Source: Sistotremastrum niveocremeum HHB9708
Lineage: Eukaryota; Basidiomycota; Agaricomycetes; Sistotremastrales; Sistotremastraceae
DNA length: 64,000 bases
Assembly: GCA_001630475.1 (NCBI GenBank)
Contig: KV419416.1
Coordinates: 1 to 64,000, forward strand
Reading direction: 5' to 3'
The notes under the pieces were generated by a model. The model did no database searches. It was given only the letters and a program-made list of their open reading frames with translations, and was not told the DNA's origin. Made by a program: the position numbers and the translations under genes. This document shows positions 38,697 through 49,532 of the stretch, piece by piece (the stretch's first letter is position 1; the number at the start of each line of letters is the position of its first letter).

Positions 38697-38968
38697 TTGA
38701 GTAGCCAGAGATATTCTTGATGTTGTTGCCAGATGATCCCGTTGGACTTAGGTTTATATACTGCATTCGAACGCGTTATCCAGCAGCACTTGCTGCTTTC
38801 GCGAAAGCCATGACGCTACTTGCAAGTGAAGAGACCTCAAGATTACTGGACGATGTTCGGTCTGAAACCTTCCCGAGCCCGCTGACCGAACGGCATCGTT
38901 GGACGCGTTAGCGGCAAAGCTGAGTTACACACAGACGACAACAACGCCGAGCTCGACATCGGCGAGGC
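38697..38968. promoter_or_regulatory. Shared 272 bp region between divergent PRISE and Vps5 genes
   Basis: The two start codons face away from each other with only 272 bp between them, so both promoters and 5' leaders must lie here. No clear TATA box or known site was recognised. Confidence 0.45.
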
Positions 38969-41361
38969 ATGGCGTCTGGTGCATTCGATGACCTTCTTGC
39001 TCCCACCCGCAATGAGCTAGAAGACAATCCATTCGATGATCCTTTCATGAGACCTCGGTCTCCTGACCCTTGGGCTACGTTCGGTCAAAGCCAGCTTGGG
39101 TCTAATCACGACGTACAGGAACATAATCCATATCAGGAACCTGATATCCCACATCCTGACCCTCTGGAGACCGATACTTTCAAGTACGAACCTCCACCAC
39201 CACCTCCTCAGGAGTCGCATACGTATGTTTTGCAGCCGAAGCCCGAGGTCCCTTCAGCACCTCCTTCAGTAATCGAGGAACATCTGCCACCAAGTGCTCC
39301 TACACCTCCTTCAGAGCCTGAACCAGTCTCGTTACCCACAGAAAAAGAGACACCGCAGACGTCTGGATATTCGTCGCCTTTGCACTCGTCCCCTCCATCT
39401 CCATCCACCCCTGTGCCATCTACACCTTCTCAGCTATCCAGGCAGACGTCTCCCCCTCCACCCGCTCAGCAAGTGACTGCTACGAGCAGCACATCATCCT
39501 TTTCTCCTCCTCCTGAGCGTATCCGATCACCCTTGGATGCACCCCTCAATCCAGTAAACGGCGGATTCAATTATACCTTCTCAGGTCTTTCGTTGGGTGG
39601 CGAAACGAGCGGTGGATGGGGTGCTGCAGAGAGCACGTTTGTGAACGATGTACGGGAACCCACAAACGACGTTGTCGAGGAGCGACGTTCCACTGAAGCA
39701 GATGCTGCGGAGGATGTACGTTCACATTTGCTGAATCCGTATGCTCATTCTAACTGGCATGTCAAGCAGGCCCCTCCTAAGGCAGTTCAAACCAATACCG
39801 GAATTGCACCTCTCTTCACCATCACTGTTGATGATCCTCAAAAAGTGGGAGACCCCATTCGAGGGTATACCCTCTACACAGTAACGACCAAAGTAGGCCG
39901 CCCAGTTTCAGCCTTTCATTAATCTCATTGTCACTCAGACTACATCCCCACTATTCGCCAAACCCTCATTCTCAGTCCTCCGTCGATACTCGGATTTCCT
40001 ATGGCTGTACGAAACTCTCGTCCAGAACAACCCTGGAGTAGTCGTACCCCCAGTGCCCGAAAAACATTCATTCGGTCGCTTCCAAGACTCATTCGTCGAA
40101 CAACGGAGAGTGGCATTGACGAAGTGTATTCATAAAATTGCGAACCATTCTGTTCTGGCGAAGGATCCCGATTTGAAGCTCTTCTTGGAGAGTGACTCAT
40201 TCGCGCTGGATGTAAGCTCATCGCCATAGATTCAGATGAAAATTCACAGTCTGATATATTTGTAGGTCAAACAGCGGAAAGCCGAACTGGCGAACGAACG
40301 AGGCGGATTGATGGCGAACATCGGTTCAACGATCACTGGTCCAAAATTCTACGAAACCGACGAGTGGTTCGATCAAAAGAAAGCGTATCTAGATGCCCTG
40401 GAGTCGCAATTGAGAGGGCTTGTCAAAGCCATAGATCTCGTTTCCAAGCAGCGATACGGTATGTACGCACGGAGCACGCTGATGAATCGCTAATTTAGAG
40501 TCCGTAGATGTTACCTCTGCCATCGCATTATTCTCGGACGCTGTTGCTGCGCTGGCAGATACTGATCTTCACGGCAACGCTTTCACTCAGACTTTGCTGG
40601 GTCTGGCGGATGTTGAGAAGAAAGTACGAGATTTGCTCGAAGCTCAAGCTCGCGACGATGTCGTGACTGTGATGGCAACAGGTGGGCTTGTCGTTTGGTA
40701 ATTGAAGATAGTTATTCACGGCATATGTAGCTGACGAATATGCTCGATTAATCAACTCTGTCCGGGTACGTTACATTGCGCTCTTGACATTGCGCTCAAC
40801 TAACATCGTCGTAGCTGGCATTCGCCTCGCGCATCCGATGCCATGCCACATGGCAGGCTGCTGACTCTGACGTCCGACGAGTCCGTGCTGCACAAGAAAA
40901 GGCCCGCAAACAAGGTCGTCTGCCCTCCGATCGTCTGACGCATTCTCTCGCCGAAATCCAAGAGGTCTGACATCTTTCTTATATTCCTTCCTGCATATTG
41001 AAATTTGTCACAGAGCGAGCGACACGCCCTCGAAGCGAAGCGCGAATACGACAACGTCTCCAAGCTTATCAAAGCCGAAATGGCGCGTTTCGAGCATGAG
41101 CGAGTGGAAGATTTCAAGAACTCGTTAGAGGCGTTCTTGAATGGGATGATCGGGCGTCAGAAGGAGATCATCCGTCTGTGGGAGGTGTATCAGGAGCAGC
41201 TCTTGAAGAGGACTGCGAAGAGCTCGGCTCCTGGAAATACGCAGGGAGGCGGAGTTGTTGAGAGTACGCCTTCGAGCTCTGGTGCGGGACCTGTGGCTCA
41301 GGCAGCGACGGGGACGAGTTTGCCTGATGATGACAATATGCCTGCTTCTCCGTGGAATTAA
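38969..41361 (+). CDS. vps5: Sorting nexin Vps5/SNX1-like (retromer), 701 aa, seven exons
   Basis: Exons: 38969-39892, 39939-40211, 40266-40458, 40499-40681, 40731-40765, 40815-40964 and 41014-41361. A long proline/serine-rich N-terminus (residues 1-270) with an NPFDDPF start is followed by a PX domain. The PX domain has FTITVDDPQKVGD, RRYSDFLWLYETL and VPPVPEK...GRF and binds phosphatidylinositol 3-phosphate. Then comes a BAR coiled-coil domain (KAELANERGG to VYQEQLL). Vps5 with Vps17 forms the membrane-bending part of retromer, which returns receptors from endosomes to the Golgi. The C-terminal QKEIIRLWEVYQEQLL is typical of Vps5/SNX1/SNX2. The gene looks intact. Confidence 0.9.
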
Positions 41362-41578
41362 TATACCTAGTTTTATAATATCTACTGCATTGGCTGGATA
41401 TCCTCCGGGGGGCTGACTTCGACGCGTCGCGTTCCGGATATCCGACTCTTGGGCAACTCGAGCATCGACATCGTCGGCAGACTGTCAGACACGACACGAC
41501 TGGGTCAGTTCGTCCTCCCTGGATCATTCTGCCGCTCCCCGACATCACTCATTTCTTTCCACCAAGTAGCGCGACCAT

Positions 41579-42693
41579 ATGTCGACAACCACGGACATAA
41601 ACAGCCCAATCGAGCGCCTCCCAGACGACGTCCTATCCGACATATTCTTGTCGTGGCAATCCCTATCACTAGATTATCAAGACTGGCGAAATGTTATGCT
41701 AGTGTATGTGTTCAATTCCTGTCGCTTGCATGTCGAACTCATCCATTGCTGTGCTCATCAAGATGTCGTCGGTGGAGGGCCGTAGCTATCGACGAACCAC
41801 GACTGTGGCGGATTCTTGACTTCGGCCTCCCGGAGAAGCAAAAGGCTCTGAAACGTTACCAGTCTCAATCACTCGACCTGCTTGTCTCATTCTCTCCAAT
41901 TTATCGAACTCTACGTTCGTACAGGTTCGAAAGCTCCCCGCTTGACGAGGGCTTCATTAAATACGCACACACAATTTCCTTCGTTCCACCTTTCTATGGA
42001 CTTTCATCCATCGAAATGTTTTGCGAAAAGGGCCAAAAGGCTCACAATCTAAGGACCCTTAGGATCTTAGCACCTAGGCCTTGGGAAGAAGATTCTGTCC
42101 ATCCGTTGAGACCTCCAACGTATTACCGATCACCTCTCACTGAGTTCATCGATGTCCTTAGTCTCGATATCTTGGTTCCCACATGTCAAGCCATCAGTCC
42201 AGGCATCACAATCATGATTTTTGATGTACACACCGCCGGCAAATCCACCAACAGTTATATGTTGGAGAAGCTGCTTGCGCTTGTTAACCATCTCCCCTCA
42301 TTGCAGGAACTTGAAATCCGTAAATCGTTTGGAGGTCGATCTTTCACGCTTCCGCATGGCTACCTCTCGCTTCCGCAACTCTCAGTCCTCCAATTCGTCA
42401 ATTCCGATTTTGCTTTGGCCCAAGTGGTTCGATCCGCGCTTCAAGCTCCAAATTTGAGACAACTCCATCTGCCTAAAATGCCTTCTTCAATCGGCCCATT
42501 ACAAGACATGGACTCTTGTGCTCGCAACACTCTCTTACGACAAATCTACTACCTGAACGACCTCGATAACGGCGACGATAGTGTGTTAGAAAGCTATCCA
42601 GAGTTACTTGTAGAGATGTGGAGTACTGGGCTCAAGATATCGGTTCCATCTTCGGGCGGTCTCTACGATCTGGTTATGCACCTTCCACTGTAG
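41579..42693 (+). CDS. F-box protein, 351 aa, two exons
   Basis: Exon 1 is 41579-41703 and exon 2 is 41763-42693; the 59-bp intron has a GTATGT donor and joins in phase 2. The N-terminal F-box reads IERLPDDVLSDIFLSW, then VCRRWRAVAIDEPRLWRILDFG, the classic mushroom form. F-box proteins link substrates to an SCF ubiquitin ligase through Skp1. The rest is a weak leucine-rich substrate-binding region. Downstream (42694-43020) the sequence still looks leucine-rich in places, so the annotated stop may shorten an older, longer gene. Confidence 0.75.
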
Positions 42694-43829
42694 CCTGGAT
42701 GCGCTTCCCTGACTGGTTAGTTGTTTTACTCCCGGCTGCTGTGCACCCGCTTTGACCCTCCTCATCTCTCTCAGCTCGAAGGACAAGATCACATGGAATG
42801 TCCTGCTAGAGGAATTACTATGTGCAAAATCGGACGGTCACTTCATTGAGAGTCTCACAATTCTAGCCATGTTTTTTCCCGTTCTGTCACCACGTCGATC
42901 GCAATTCGCAAAGATTCAATTGTACTCGTCTCCGAACCTGTGTCATATAAATCTGTGTTTCGTCCAGGACTGTGAATTGAAGTCGGCGAAGGAGCTCGCG
43001 AACTCGTGGTATCAATGACTATGATGCCAACTGAATTCGAAGCCTGTGGCTGTGCCATCTCGCCTCACTGGGCTCTCGTTCATCGTCATCGTCCGACCAA
43101 ATAGGGCCCGGGTTCAAACCGCGCCCAGACTCCGCCAGTTCGACGTATACTATCATATGATAAAGGGGCGACCCTCAACACTCTCCCTTCCCCATCTTGT
43201 CTTCTCCCCTCACCTCCACTACGACCGTTTCTCGGCTACGGTCTCTTGTTCGCCGCTCGAACTCGCGGAAATGGTTTTTCAATGGATGGATGGTTCCGGC
43301 AAAAGGGTTACTGTTGTGGACGGGGCTATGAAGTCCGCCTGGACGTGGGGCGGGTCGTGCATTATTATTATGAGAAAGGTAGGTTTGCTGCTGATCACAG
43401 CGCGCATGGTGGTGAAGGCTCAAGCCTGATCCTCTATCGTGTTGTCTTCGATGCAGTTCATTCCTTCCGAGCGCCAGTGGCGTGTCATATTATACTTTCA
43501 ATACTTGCTCGTTAGATACTAGTAGTACCGGAATGCGTTAGTTACTATGGCTGTGAAAAAATATCCTTATCTTATCTCTTGCACTTGATCTTGCTTCGAG
43601 ATCTAGAAATATTTGACGCGCATTGCGATATACTTGGTACTCTATTAGGTGTAGTACAGTACTATTCTGCAATTACCAGCTGCTACAGCAGCAGTTTGCG
43701 GTTGTTTGCAACTTTACTATGCAGGTATTGTGTCACGACTCGAATTGATCCCGTTACGAAGTACAACTTTTTCCGTCTGCCAGTCTTACATTGACGTCCT
43801 CTTCCGCCGTTCAGCTATTCATATGCATC
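42694..43829. other. Intergenic 1.1 kb holding repeat copy i
   Basis: The first 330 bp contain frames such as KITWNVLLEELLCAK that may be remains of the F-box gene's 3' part. From about 43085 to 43480 lies copy i of the four-copy transcription-unit-like repeat. The remainder is the 3' flank of the UCH gene. Confidence 0.45.
43085..43480 (+). repeat. Repeat unit copy i (TATA-headed, intron-like), plus orientation
   Basis: The order of blocks is the same as in the other copies: GGTTCAAACC-like start, TATA-like ATGATAAAGGGGCG (near 43158), pyrimidine-rich tract, GAAATGGTTTTTC, a block ending GTCGTGC, a GTAGGT donor-like site near 43385 and a TCTTCGATGCAG acceptor-like end. An open frame from ATGGTTTTTCAATGG runs to the donor here but is not kept in the other copies. 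Confidence 0.5.
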
Positions 43830-44993
43830 TCAGAACCCAAAGGGCGGCGCAAGCGCAATCATCCCGAAATTAAGACTCGTCGCACCCCCAATATAAACAT
43901 CCTTAACAACTTTCGCTGCATCCTATACATCCAGAAATCAATCAACACTGATCGCTCCAAAAGAAAGTAAAGCAAAACACACCTGAAGAAGATCCGTACT
44001 TGGTCCATGATCAACAGGACCAACTCTCCTTCCATCAAGTTCCACTAATCTCGTCCCTCCTCCATGTTCTGCATTAGGGTCGGTACCAGATGACGCGGGG
44101 GAAGATGCAGCAAGGACGAAACATGTATAATGGAGATTGACGTCTTCATCTGCTGAAGGCGCTGATGATTGTCCGGATTGAGCAGCTTCGAGGTGGATGG
44201 ATGCGAATATGTCGGTTTCTTCGAGGAGCTTTGATCGTTCGGCTGGGGTTTTGCCTATTTTCGGTCAGGATTAGATTAGATTGGTGAAAAGGTGGAGGAT
44301 GAGAAACCTTTGCATTGGATTATGAATGTTGAGAGAGGGGAATCGGGGGATGTTTTCACTTTCGTCTATTGTATGTATATCAAGTCGACGTCTCGAGAAA
44401 GAATGAGCAGGGCGAGACGTACGTTCGCGACGGCATGTAAGAGCGCCATGGTGCCACATGCATTCCCAATCTAATCATAGCATCAATCGATACGTTCACC
44501 ACCCAAAGCAATGAGGAAGGAAGGAAACGTACCGTCTGCCTAATGTAAATCAACCCGTCATCCAATCCCACCTGTCCATCCTCACTAATCTTCCGATCAA
44601 CCTCCAACCTCTTACTCTCATATTCATCCGTAATCGGGAAGATAAGAATGAGAGCTTGAACGGGTTGAGGGACCATGCCGAGGAGCTACATGGCCGTCAT
44701 TCAGAGATGGGCTCAAAGGTGAGTGATGGGAAGGTACCTCGGGATCAAGACCGTAGACATCTTGGAACTCGTATTCGGAAGTATCGAGGCCTGCTTTTTC
44801 GGACCACTAATATCCAGATTATGAAAGTGAAAAAGTGGCAGTCGTAGATCAGTTCGCGTCGGTGCTTCAGGGTTGAGGTGAGTCACCTCGTTCATGACCT
44901 ATCATCGGAGGCGATTTGACTTCATCGTATGAGAATAGAGATGAGTATGCGAACCTCTGGATTGCTTTCGAGAGGGATCCATCGGGATGTCAT
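43830..44993 (-). CDS. Ubiquitin C-terminal hydrolase (UCHL3/Yuh1 type), 247 aa, eight exons
   Basis: Exons (minus): 44993-44955, 44898-44887 (12 nt), 44806-44738, 44685-44533, 44470-44423, 44365-44308, 44254-43983 and 43922-43830. It begins MTSRWIPLESNPEVMNEW. The catalytic set of peptidase C12 is complete: Gln90 (oxyanion), Cys96 in GNACGTMALLHAVAN, His168 in LHYTCFV and Asp200 in ELDGRRVGP. The enzyme removes small adducts or peptides from the ubiquitin C-terminus in cytosol and nucleus. A loop of about 16 residues (SSPASSGTDPNAEHGGG) between His and Asp is longer than in human UCHL3. The 12-nt second exon (VMNE) is needed to join the conserved N-terminus in frame. Confidence 0.9.
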
Positions 44994-45417
44994 GGTCGTT
45001 GCGTAAGAGATCGCGACGCGTTGCTCGCCGCGGAGCGCGTTCACGACTCCAGCTCATTCTTCTTTCCAAAGGCTCTTGCTTCACTCTCAGTCGTATACCG
45101 AATCAATATCTGCATCTGTGCATCGAATAGTATACCGTAGCTTCAAATACAACGTTCATGAAATTCTTCGACATCGCAGATAGCGGTCAGTCCAAAACGA
45201 ATCAATTCTATAGACATATTGCAAATTACGACGTAAATGTATTGCAATGCCAGAAATGTCTCGCGAAGAAAGACAAGGCGAAAGACATGTAAAAACGATC
45301 TATCATAGCTCACAAACGCCATCGTACTGATCGGACTGGAGGAAGCACATCGGCGAACCACGAACAAACGAAGAGAATGAAAGATAGATAACACGAGAGA
45401 AAATCATGAAACAACTG

Positions 45418-45740
45418 CATCGAAGACAACGCAATAAAAGCTCAGGCTAAAGCCTTCACTAAACATGCGCTGTGAACGACAGCTCACCTACCTATAAAGA
45501 CGCACGACCCTCCCCACGTACTGGCGGAGCTCAAGACCCGTCCACGACGGTATACCCATCGCCGGACCCCTCCCTCACTTTAAAAAACCATCTCCGCGAG
45601 CTTGGGCGGCTGAACACGAGACCGTTGTCGAGAAACGATCGGAGTGGAAGTGAGGGGACAAGACGAGCGGGGAAAAGGCGAAAGCGATGAGCCCCTTTTA
45701 TATGGTGGACTTGCGGAGTCTCGGTCGTGGTTTGAACCTA
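45418..45740 (-). repeat. Repeat unit copy ii, minus orientation
   Basis: Read on the minus strand: CCATATAAAAGGGGCTC (TATA box near 45695), CT-rich tract, GGAGATGGTTTTT, a short ORF beginning MGIPSWTG, the donor-like GTAGGTGAGC (45482-45491) and ending TCTTCGATGCAG (about 45416). About 80% like copy iii. Similarity to copy iii continues for another 100-150 bp beyond the acceptor-like site. Confidence 0.55.
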
Positions 45741-46071
45741 TTTTTGATAGACGACGATGATGTACTAGAGCCCAGGTGAGGAAAGACGCGAACGGTCGAT
45801 GACGCCATCATGCCATGAACCGGAACCGGATATTCGGAACGCGACGCGACGCGATATCTCGTGTCAATCTCATGCACGAGCTCATGTATATATTGGAATG
45901 CCAGTCAAACATTTCACGCCTGAAATACAGCAACGAATATAAACATCTATCATTGATTACGCAGGCCATCCATCCACTCGGACCCGAAAGCCCCAGAACG
46001 TCAGCGAGGGCACAAACCATGAAGAAGAAATGAAAGGCGTAGAAAATGAATAGCGCGAGACGAGAAAGCTA

Positions 46072-46405
46072 CATCGAAGACAACACAATAGAAGCTCAGG
46101 CTAAAGCCTTCACAAAACATGCGCTGTGAACGACAGCTCACCTACCTTTCGCAAACACGCACGACCCTCCCCACGTACTGGCGGACTTCAGAGCCCGGCC
46201 ACGACAGTATCCCCATCGCCGAGTTTCCAACTAATCCGTCCTTTCAACAACCATCTCCGCGAGCTTGGGCGGCTGAATACGAGACCATTGGTGGGGAACG
46301 GTCGTAGTGGAAAGGAGGGGAGAAGATGAGCGGGGAATGGCGAGAGCGAAGAGCCCCTTTTTTTATATGGGGAGGGGGCGGAGTTTGGGTCGTGGTTTGA
46401 ACCTA
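46072..46405 (-). repeat. Repeat unit copy iii, minus orientation
   Basis: Minus strand: CCATATAAAAAAAGGGGCTC (TATA near 46360), CT-rich tract, GGAGATGGTTG, short ORF beginning MGILSWPG, GTAGGTGAGC donor-like site (46135-46145), then GGCTTTAGCC, a small hairpin also found in copy ii. Confidence 0.55.
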
Positions 46406-46974
46406 TTTCGAGAGACGATGAGGGATGAGGAATGACGAGTTTCCAAATGCGGTGGCGAGGAGGGACTAAAATGGAAAATGATGTCATGATGCCACGAACC
46501 GGAATCGGGATTGCGGAACGCGATAAAAAACCGATCACGGTCCTGAGGTTTGGTACTGAGTACATATTCATTATATTGCAACGCTAGCTAAATAGGAGAA
46601 AAAATCAATGTATGTATCGCAGCTTGCTTCTGCCATCCATTTTAATCGGACTTCTAGGTCCTAGATGACGGACATCGCAAGGGATGACAAGTTTGATATA
46701 GGATGAAAGCGAAGCGTGCTTCGTCGGAATAAACTACGAGATATTGTCAATAGTGACTTGAGATATCGAATGGAAAGCGAGCTTACAATGTCTGGAATAA
46801 GGAGGGTATGCATCAGGTGAGTTGCTCTTCGTTCGTATGAAAAAAAAACAATACCACGATCGGCGTATACCCTATATATCCGCACACACATCAGCATCAA
46901 AACACACCAAAAACCCCAAACAGAACACATACCAATTAAACGCCCTCCACCACCAAACAACTCAATCACTGCCA

Positions 46975-47272
46975 AGCAGCGACACAATGACCTACCTTCC
47001 AATAAAATAAGCGCACGACTCTCCCCACGTACTGGCGAAGTTCAAGATCCGCCCACGACTCACGACGGTATACCCATCGCCGGACCCCTCCCTCACTTTA
47101 AAAAACCAGATCCGCGAGATCGAGTGGCTGAATATGGGACCTTTGTCGGTGTCGATATCTGGAATTCAGAACGGTCAGAGTGGAAGGGGGAGAATGGGAC
47201 GCGGGAAGCTGGTGCTTTTTAGGAAGGATTCTTATGAGATTTGGTTGGCGGACTTTGGGGCGTGGTTTGAGG
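46975..47272 (-). repeat. Repeat unit copy iv, minus orientation, most diverged
   Basis: Shares the CGCCAGTACGTGGGGAG core, the CGGCGATGGGTATACCGTCG block and the GGTTTTTTAAAGTGAGG block with copy ii. The TATA box is not conserved and the short ORF is stopped at once. This looks like an older copy. Confidence 0.5.
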
Positions 47273-48385
47273 CTTTTTTCGGTTTGACAGATGAGGAAAC
47301 ATGAGAGACCAAATGAAGCAAATGAGAGACTAAAATGGCATTAATTGACGGCATCGGAGGTTCGGAATGAGCGACTGGGACAAATTTTATATCAAATTCT
47401 GGTCAGTGAAAGTTGGTCGTGGAGTTATAGAGTCGTGTTTCATATCGCCGGGGTTGCGAAGTAATTGCCACAAAACGGCCGGGACTGAATACACGTGTTA
47501 ATATCACCCCAATCAACTCAAGTGAAATGTGTTCACCGAATAGAGACAAAAGTCGTCTGGAATCGCTTGGAGGGATCCGATTTTCGGATTTGCGATGTAG
47601 TGAGAGGCGCGGCTTTGATTCTTACTGTGACTCGAGTTAGATTCGGGAAAGACTATGAAAGGGGGCATTGGATGTGGTCCATTTTACATGCAAATAGGCA
47701 GTCTTTCTCGCTTGTCAATGTACACCATACCCTGATGTTAATCGAGGTTGTCTGTCTGGCCGTTGTCGTAGGCCAATGCCTCGTTTCGGGGAGCTCGAGA
47801 GGAAAGATAACTTAGGAAGAACGATGGCCTGGATTGAATATTGAGCCACGGCGGGAAATTGAGAATCTGAGAGGACAAGATAATCTGTATACAGCATCAG
47901 TCCAGTGAACCCCGCTTACTAGTACCATTGAAAACGGAAGAAAATCTTCGATATCGATTTCAAGTTCACTATCGGCGTTAACGGGGATATCGAATATACG
48001 GTGAACATTGGTGCAATATTGGTTATCTGGGGTAAGCTGAAGTGTGAGTACACTTGACGTGAGGTAGAGAAAGAGATGGAGGAGCGAACGGATCCGTAGA
48101 GTAAGCTCTTAGCAGCCGCTTCAGGCTGCGGTGACTTCGACAGTCCTTCTTGTCGGCCTCGCCTACGCCGTGAATTGAGACCCGTTGCGGTCGACGTAAT
48201 CCATAAGCTGAGGGTGTATAGCAGGTCTCATCCGACAAACAGCTCGTTCGTCACGATTGGCGTTGAGGAGAACCCTCTGAGTTCCATGTTGTGGATGATC
48301 GCAGGGGACGATTGGACACATTTGTTGGAGTCGTGAAGGAATAGCATTGACAGCACGTTGCAGAATAAAATACACATCACACCCA

Positions 48386-49354
48386 CTACCTCGTCTGTTC
48401 CCTAAAGAAAGCCTTCCAAATCATCAGCCCCCCTCCCACCAACATTTTTGTAGCGAACGTACCTTCAAATGCCTCAACTGCCAAACACAAGTGCCCACCA
48501 ACACCAAAATCTCAATCAAAATATACCAAACCGCCCTCGAATTAATACTTTCCGAAAGATCCCTGAACGCTGCTTCGCGTTCACGTTGATATTGTTGTTC
48601 GCGGCGGATTTCTTCGATGCGGGAGTTTAGGTCGCGGATCTTTGCGGCGAGGTTGGAGACGTGGGAGCGGTCTTTTTCGATGTCGGGCTATATTGAATTC
48701 GTCAGAATTTCTAGTCGTGGAAGGCATGTGGGGCGGGGGGATGAAGGATGGAAGGGAAGAGAAGGAGAGGAGACAGAGACCTTAGACGACCCCACAACGA
48801 TCTCGAGATACAACTTGATATGCGGCGACCCGCTCGAAGAAGAGGAAGATGAATAGTTGGAATAGAGACAGATGGAATGATCGCCTGCGTCGTGTGATGT
48901 GAATGTGAATCTTCCGTCGGAGGGTCCGAGGGTTCGGACTACTGAGTGGCCTGATTGGACTTCCTGGATGTCATATTAGCATTCAATTCGAGTTTTACTC
49001 GGACTGTTTAATTGAGGAGAATTTGGATGGGGGATGAGGATGGGAGGGATGGGAGGTACCTCGACGTCGACTTGGATACCTAGACTTGGATTCTCAAGGT
49101 ACGCATTTTGCCCAGGATGCCATTCCAGCGCTCTATAATGTCCTACATGATATCTCTTCTGTTAATATCCTATAACATCCCTCACTCGACAGCAGTCACG
49201 CACCTTCCAGGACCGTCGAAGAAGGCAACTCTTCTACAAAACAGCGCATCTCGGTAGACTCGAGGTAGAAGTGAAGAGCGGATGTTAGTGAAGTCAGGCA
49301 TGACAGAAGGAGGAATATGGGGATGGGTAGGGAGAGGGAGGTTGGGGGTCGCAT
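48386..49354 (-). CDS. p24/TMED (emp24/gp25L) cargo receptor, about 216 aa
   Basis: Exons (minus): 49354-49204, 49142-49060, 48963-48781, 48687-48463 and a short last exon 48394-48386 (uncertain). A signal peptide (MRPPTSLSLPIPIFLLLSCL) precedes a GOLD domain with the two family cysteines (EMRCFVEELP and HSICLYSN). A coiled coil (IRDLNSRIEEIRREQQYQRERE) and one transmembrane helix (AVWYILIEILVLVGTCVW) follow. p24 proteins select cargo in COPII/COPI vesicles between ER and Golgi. The usual cytoplasmic FF and dibasic tail is not evident: with the best acceptor the protein ends QLRHLKTR. It shares a short promoter with Rpf1. Confidence 0.85.
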
Positions 49355-49532
49355 CTTGAGATTGAGCGAGATTGAGACGTGTTGGCGGAGAGGGCGTGGG
49401 AAGATTTGAGTTTTCTTCGAAACTCCTGTCAGTGCTACCAAATTTCCTTGAAGCTCTCGTCACTTCAAAACTCCCGTCTCTCGCTTGTTCATTTTCGCTA
49501 GTATTACTTGAAGACTATCGCTATCGCTCGAG
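49355..49532. promoter_or_regulatory. 178 bp bidirectional promoter, p24 and Rpf1
   Basis: The p24 start (49354, minus) and Rpf1 start (49533, plus) are 178 bp apart, so one short interval must drive both. No TATA box is seen. No named binding site is recognised. Confidence 0.5.

Larger units (their letters stand above)
44994..48385. other. Intergenic 3.4 kb with repeat copies ii-iv
   Basis: Apart from the UCH promoter on the left and the three repeat units, I see no supported gene. The stretches between the copies (45060-45410, 45780-46070, 46430-46970) partly match one another and may be the 3' parts of the repeated unit. 47300-48385 holds only short unrelated open frames and the p24 3' flank. 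Confidence 0.45.

Noticed and set aside
43046-43515. Copy i open frames as a normal protein gene
   Set aside because: The frame is not kept in the other copies, and the promoter-like and splice-like blocks are better conserved than the codons.
47495-47815. 106-codon plus-strand frame upstream of p24's 3' end
   Set aside because: No motif, no splice partners, and composition like intergenic DNA.
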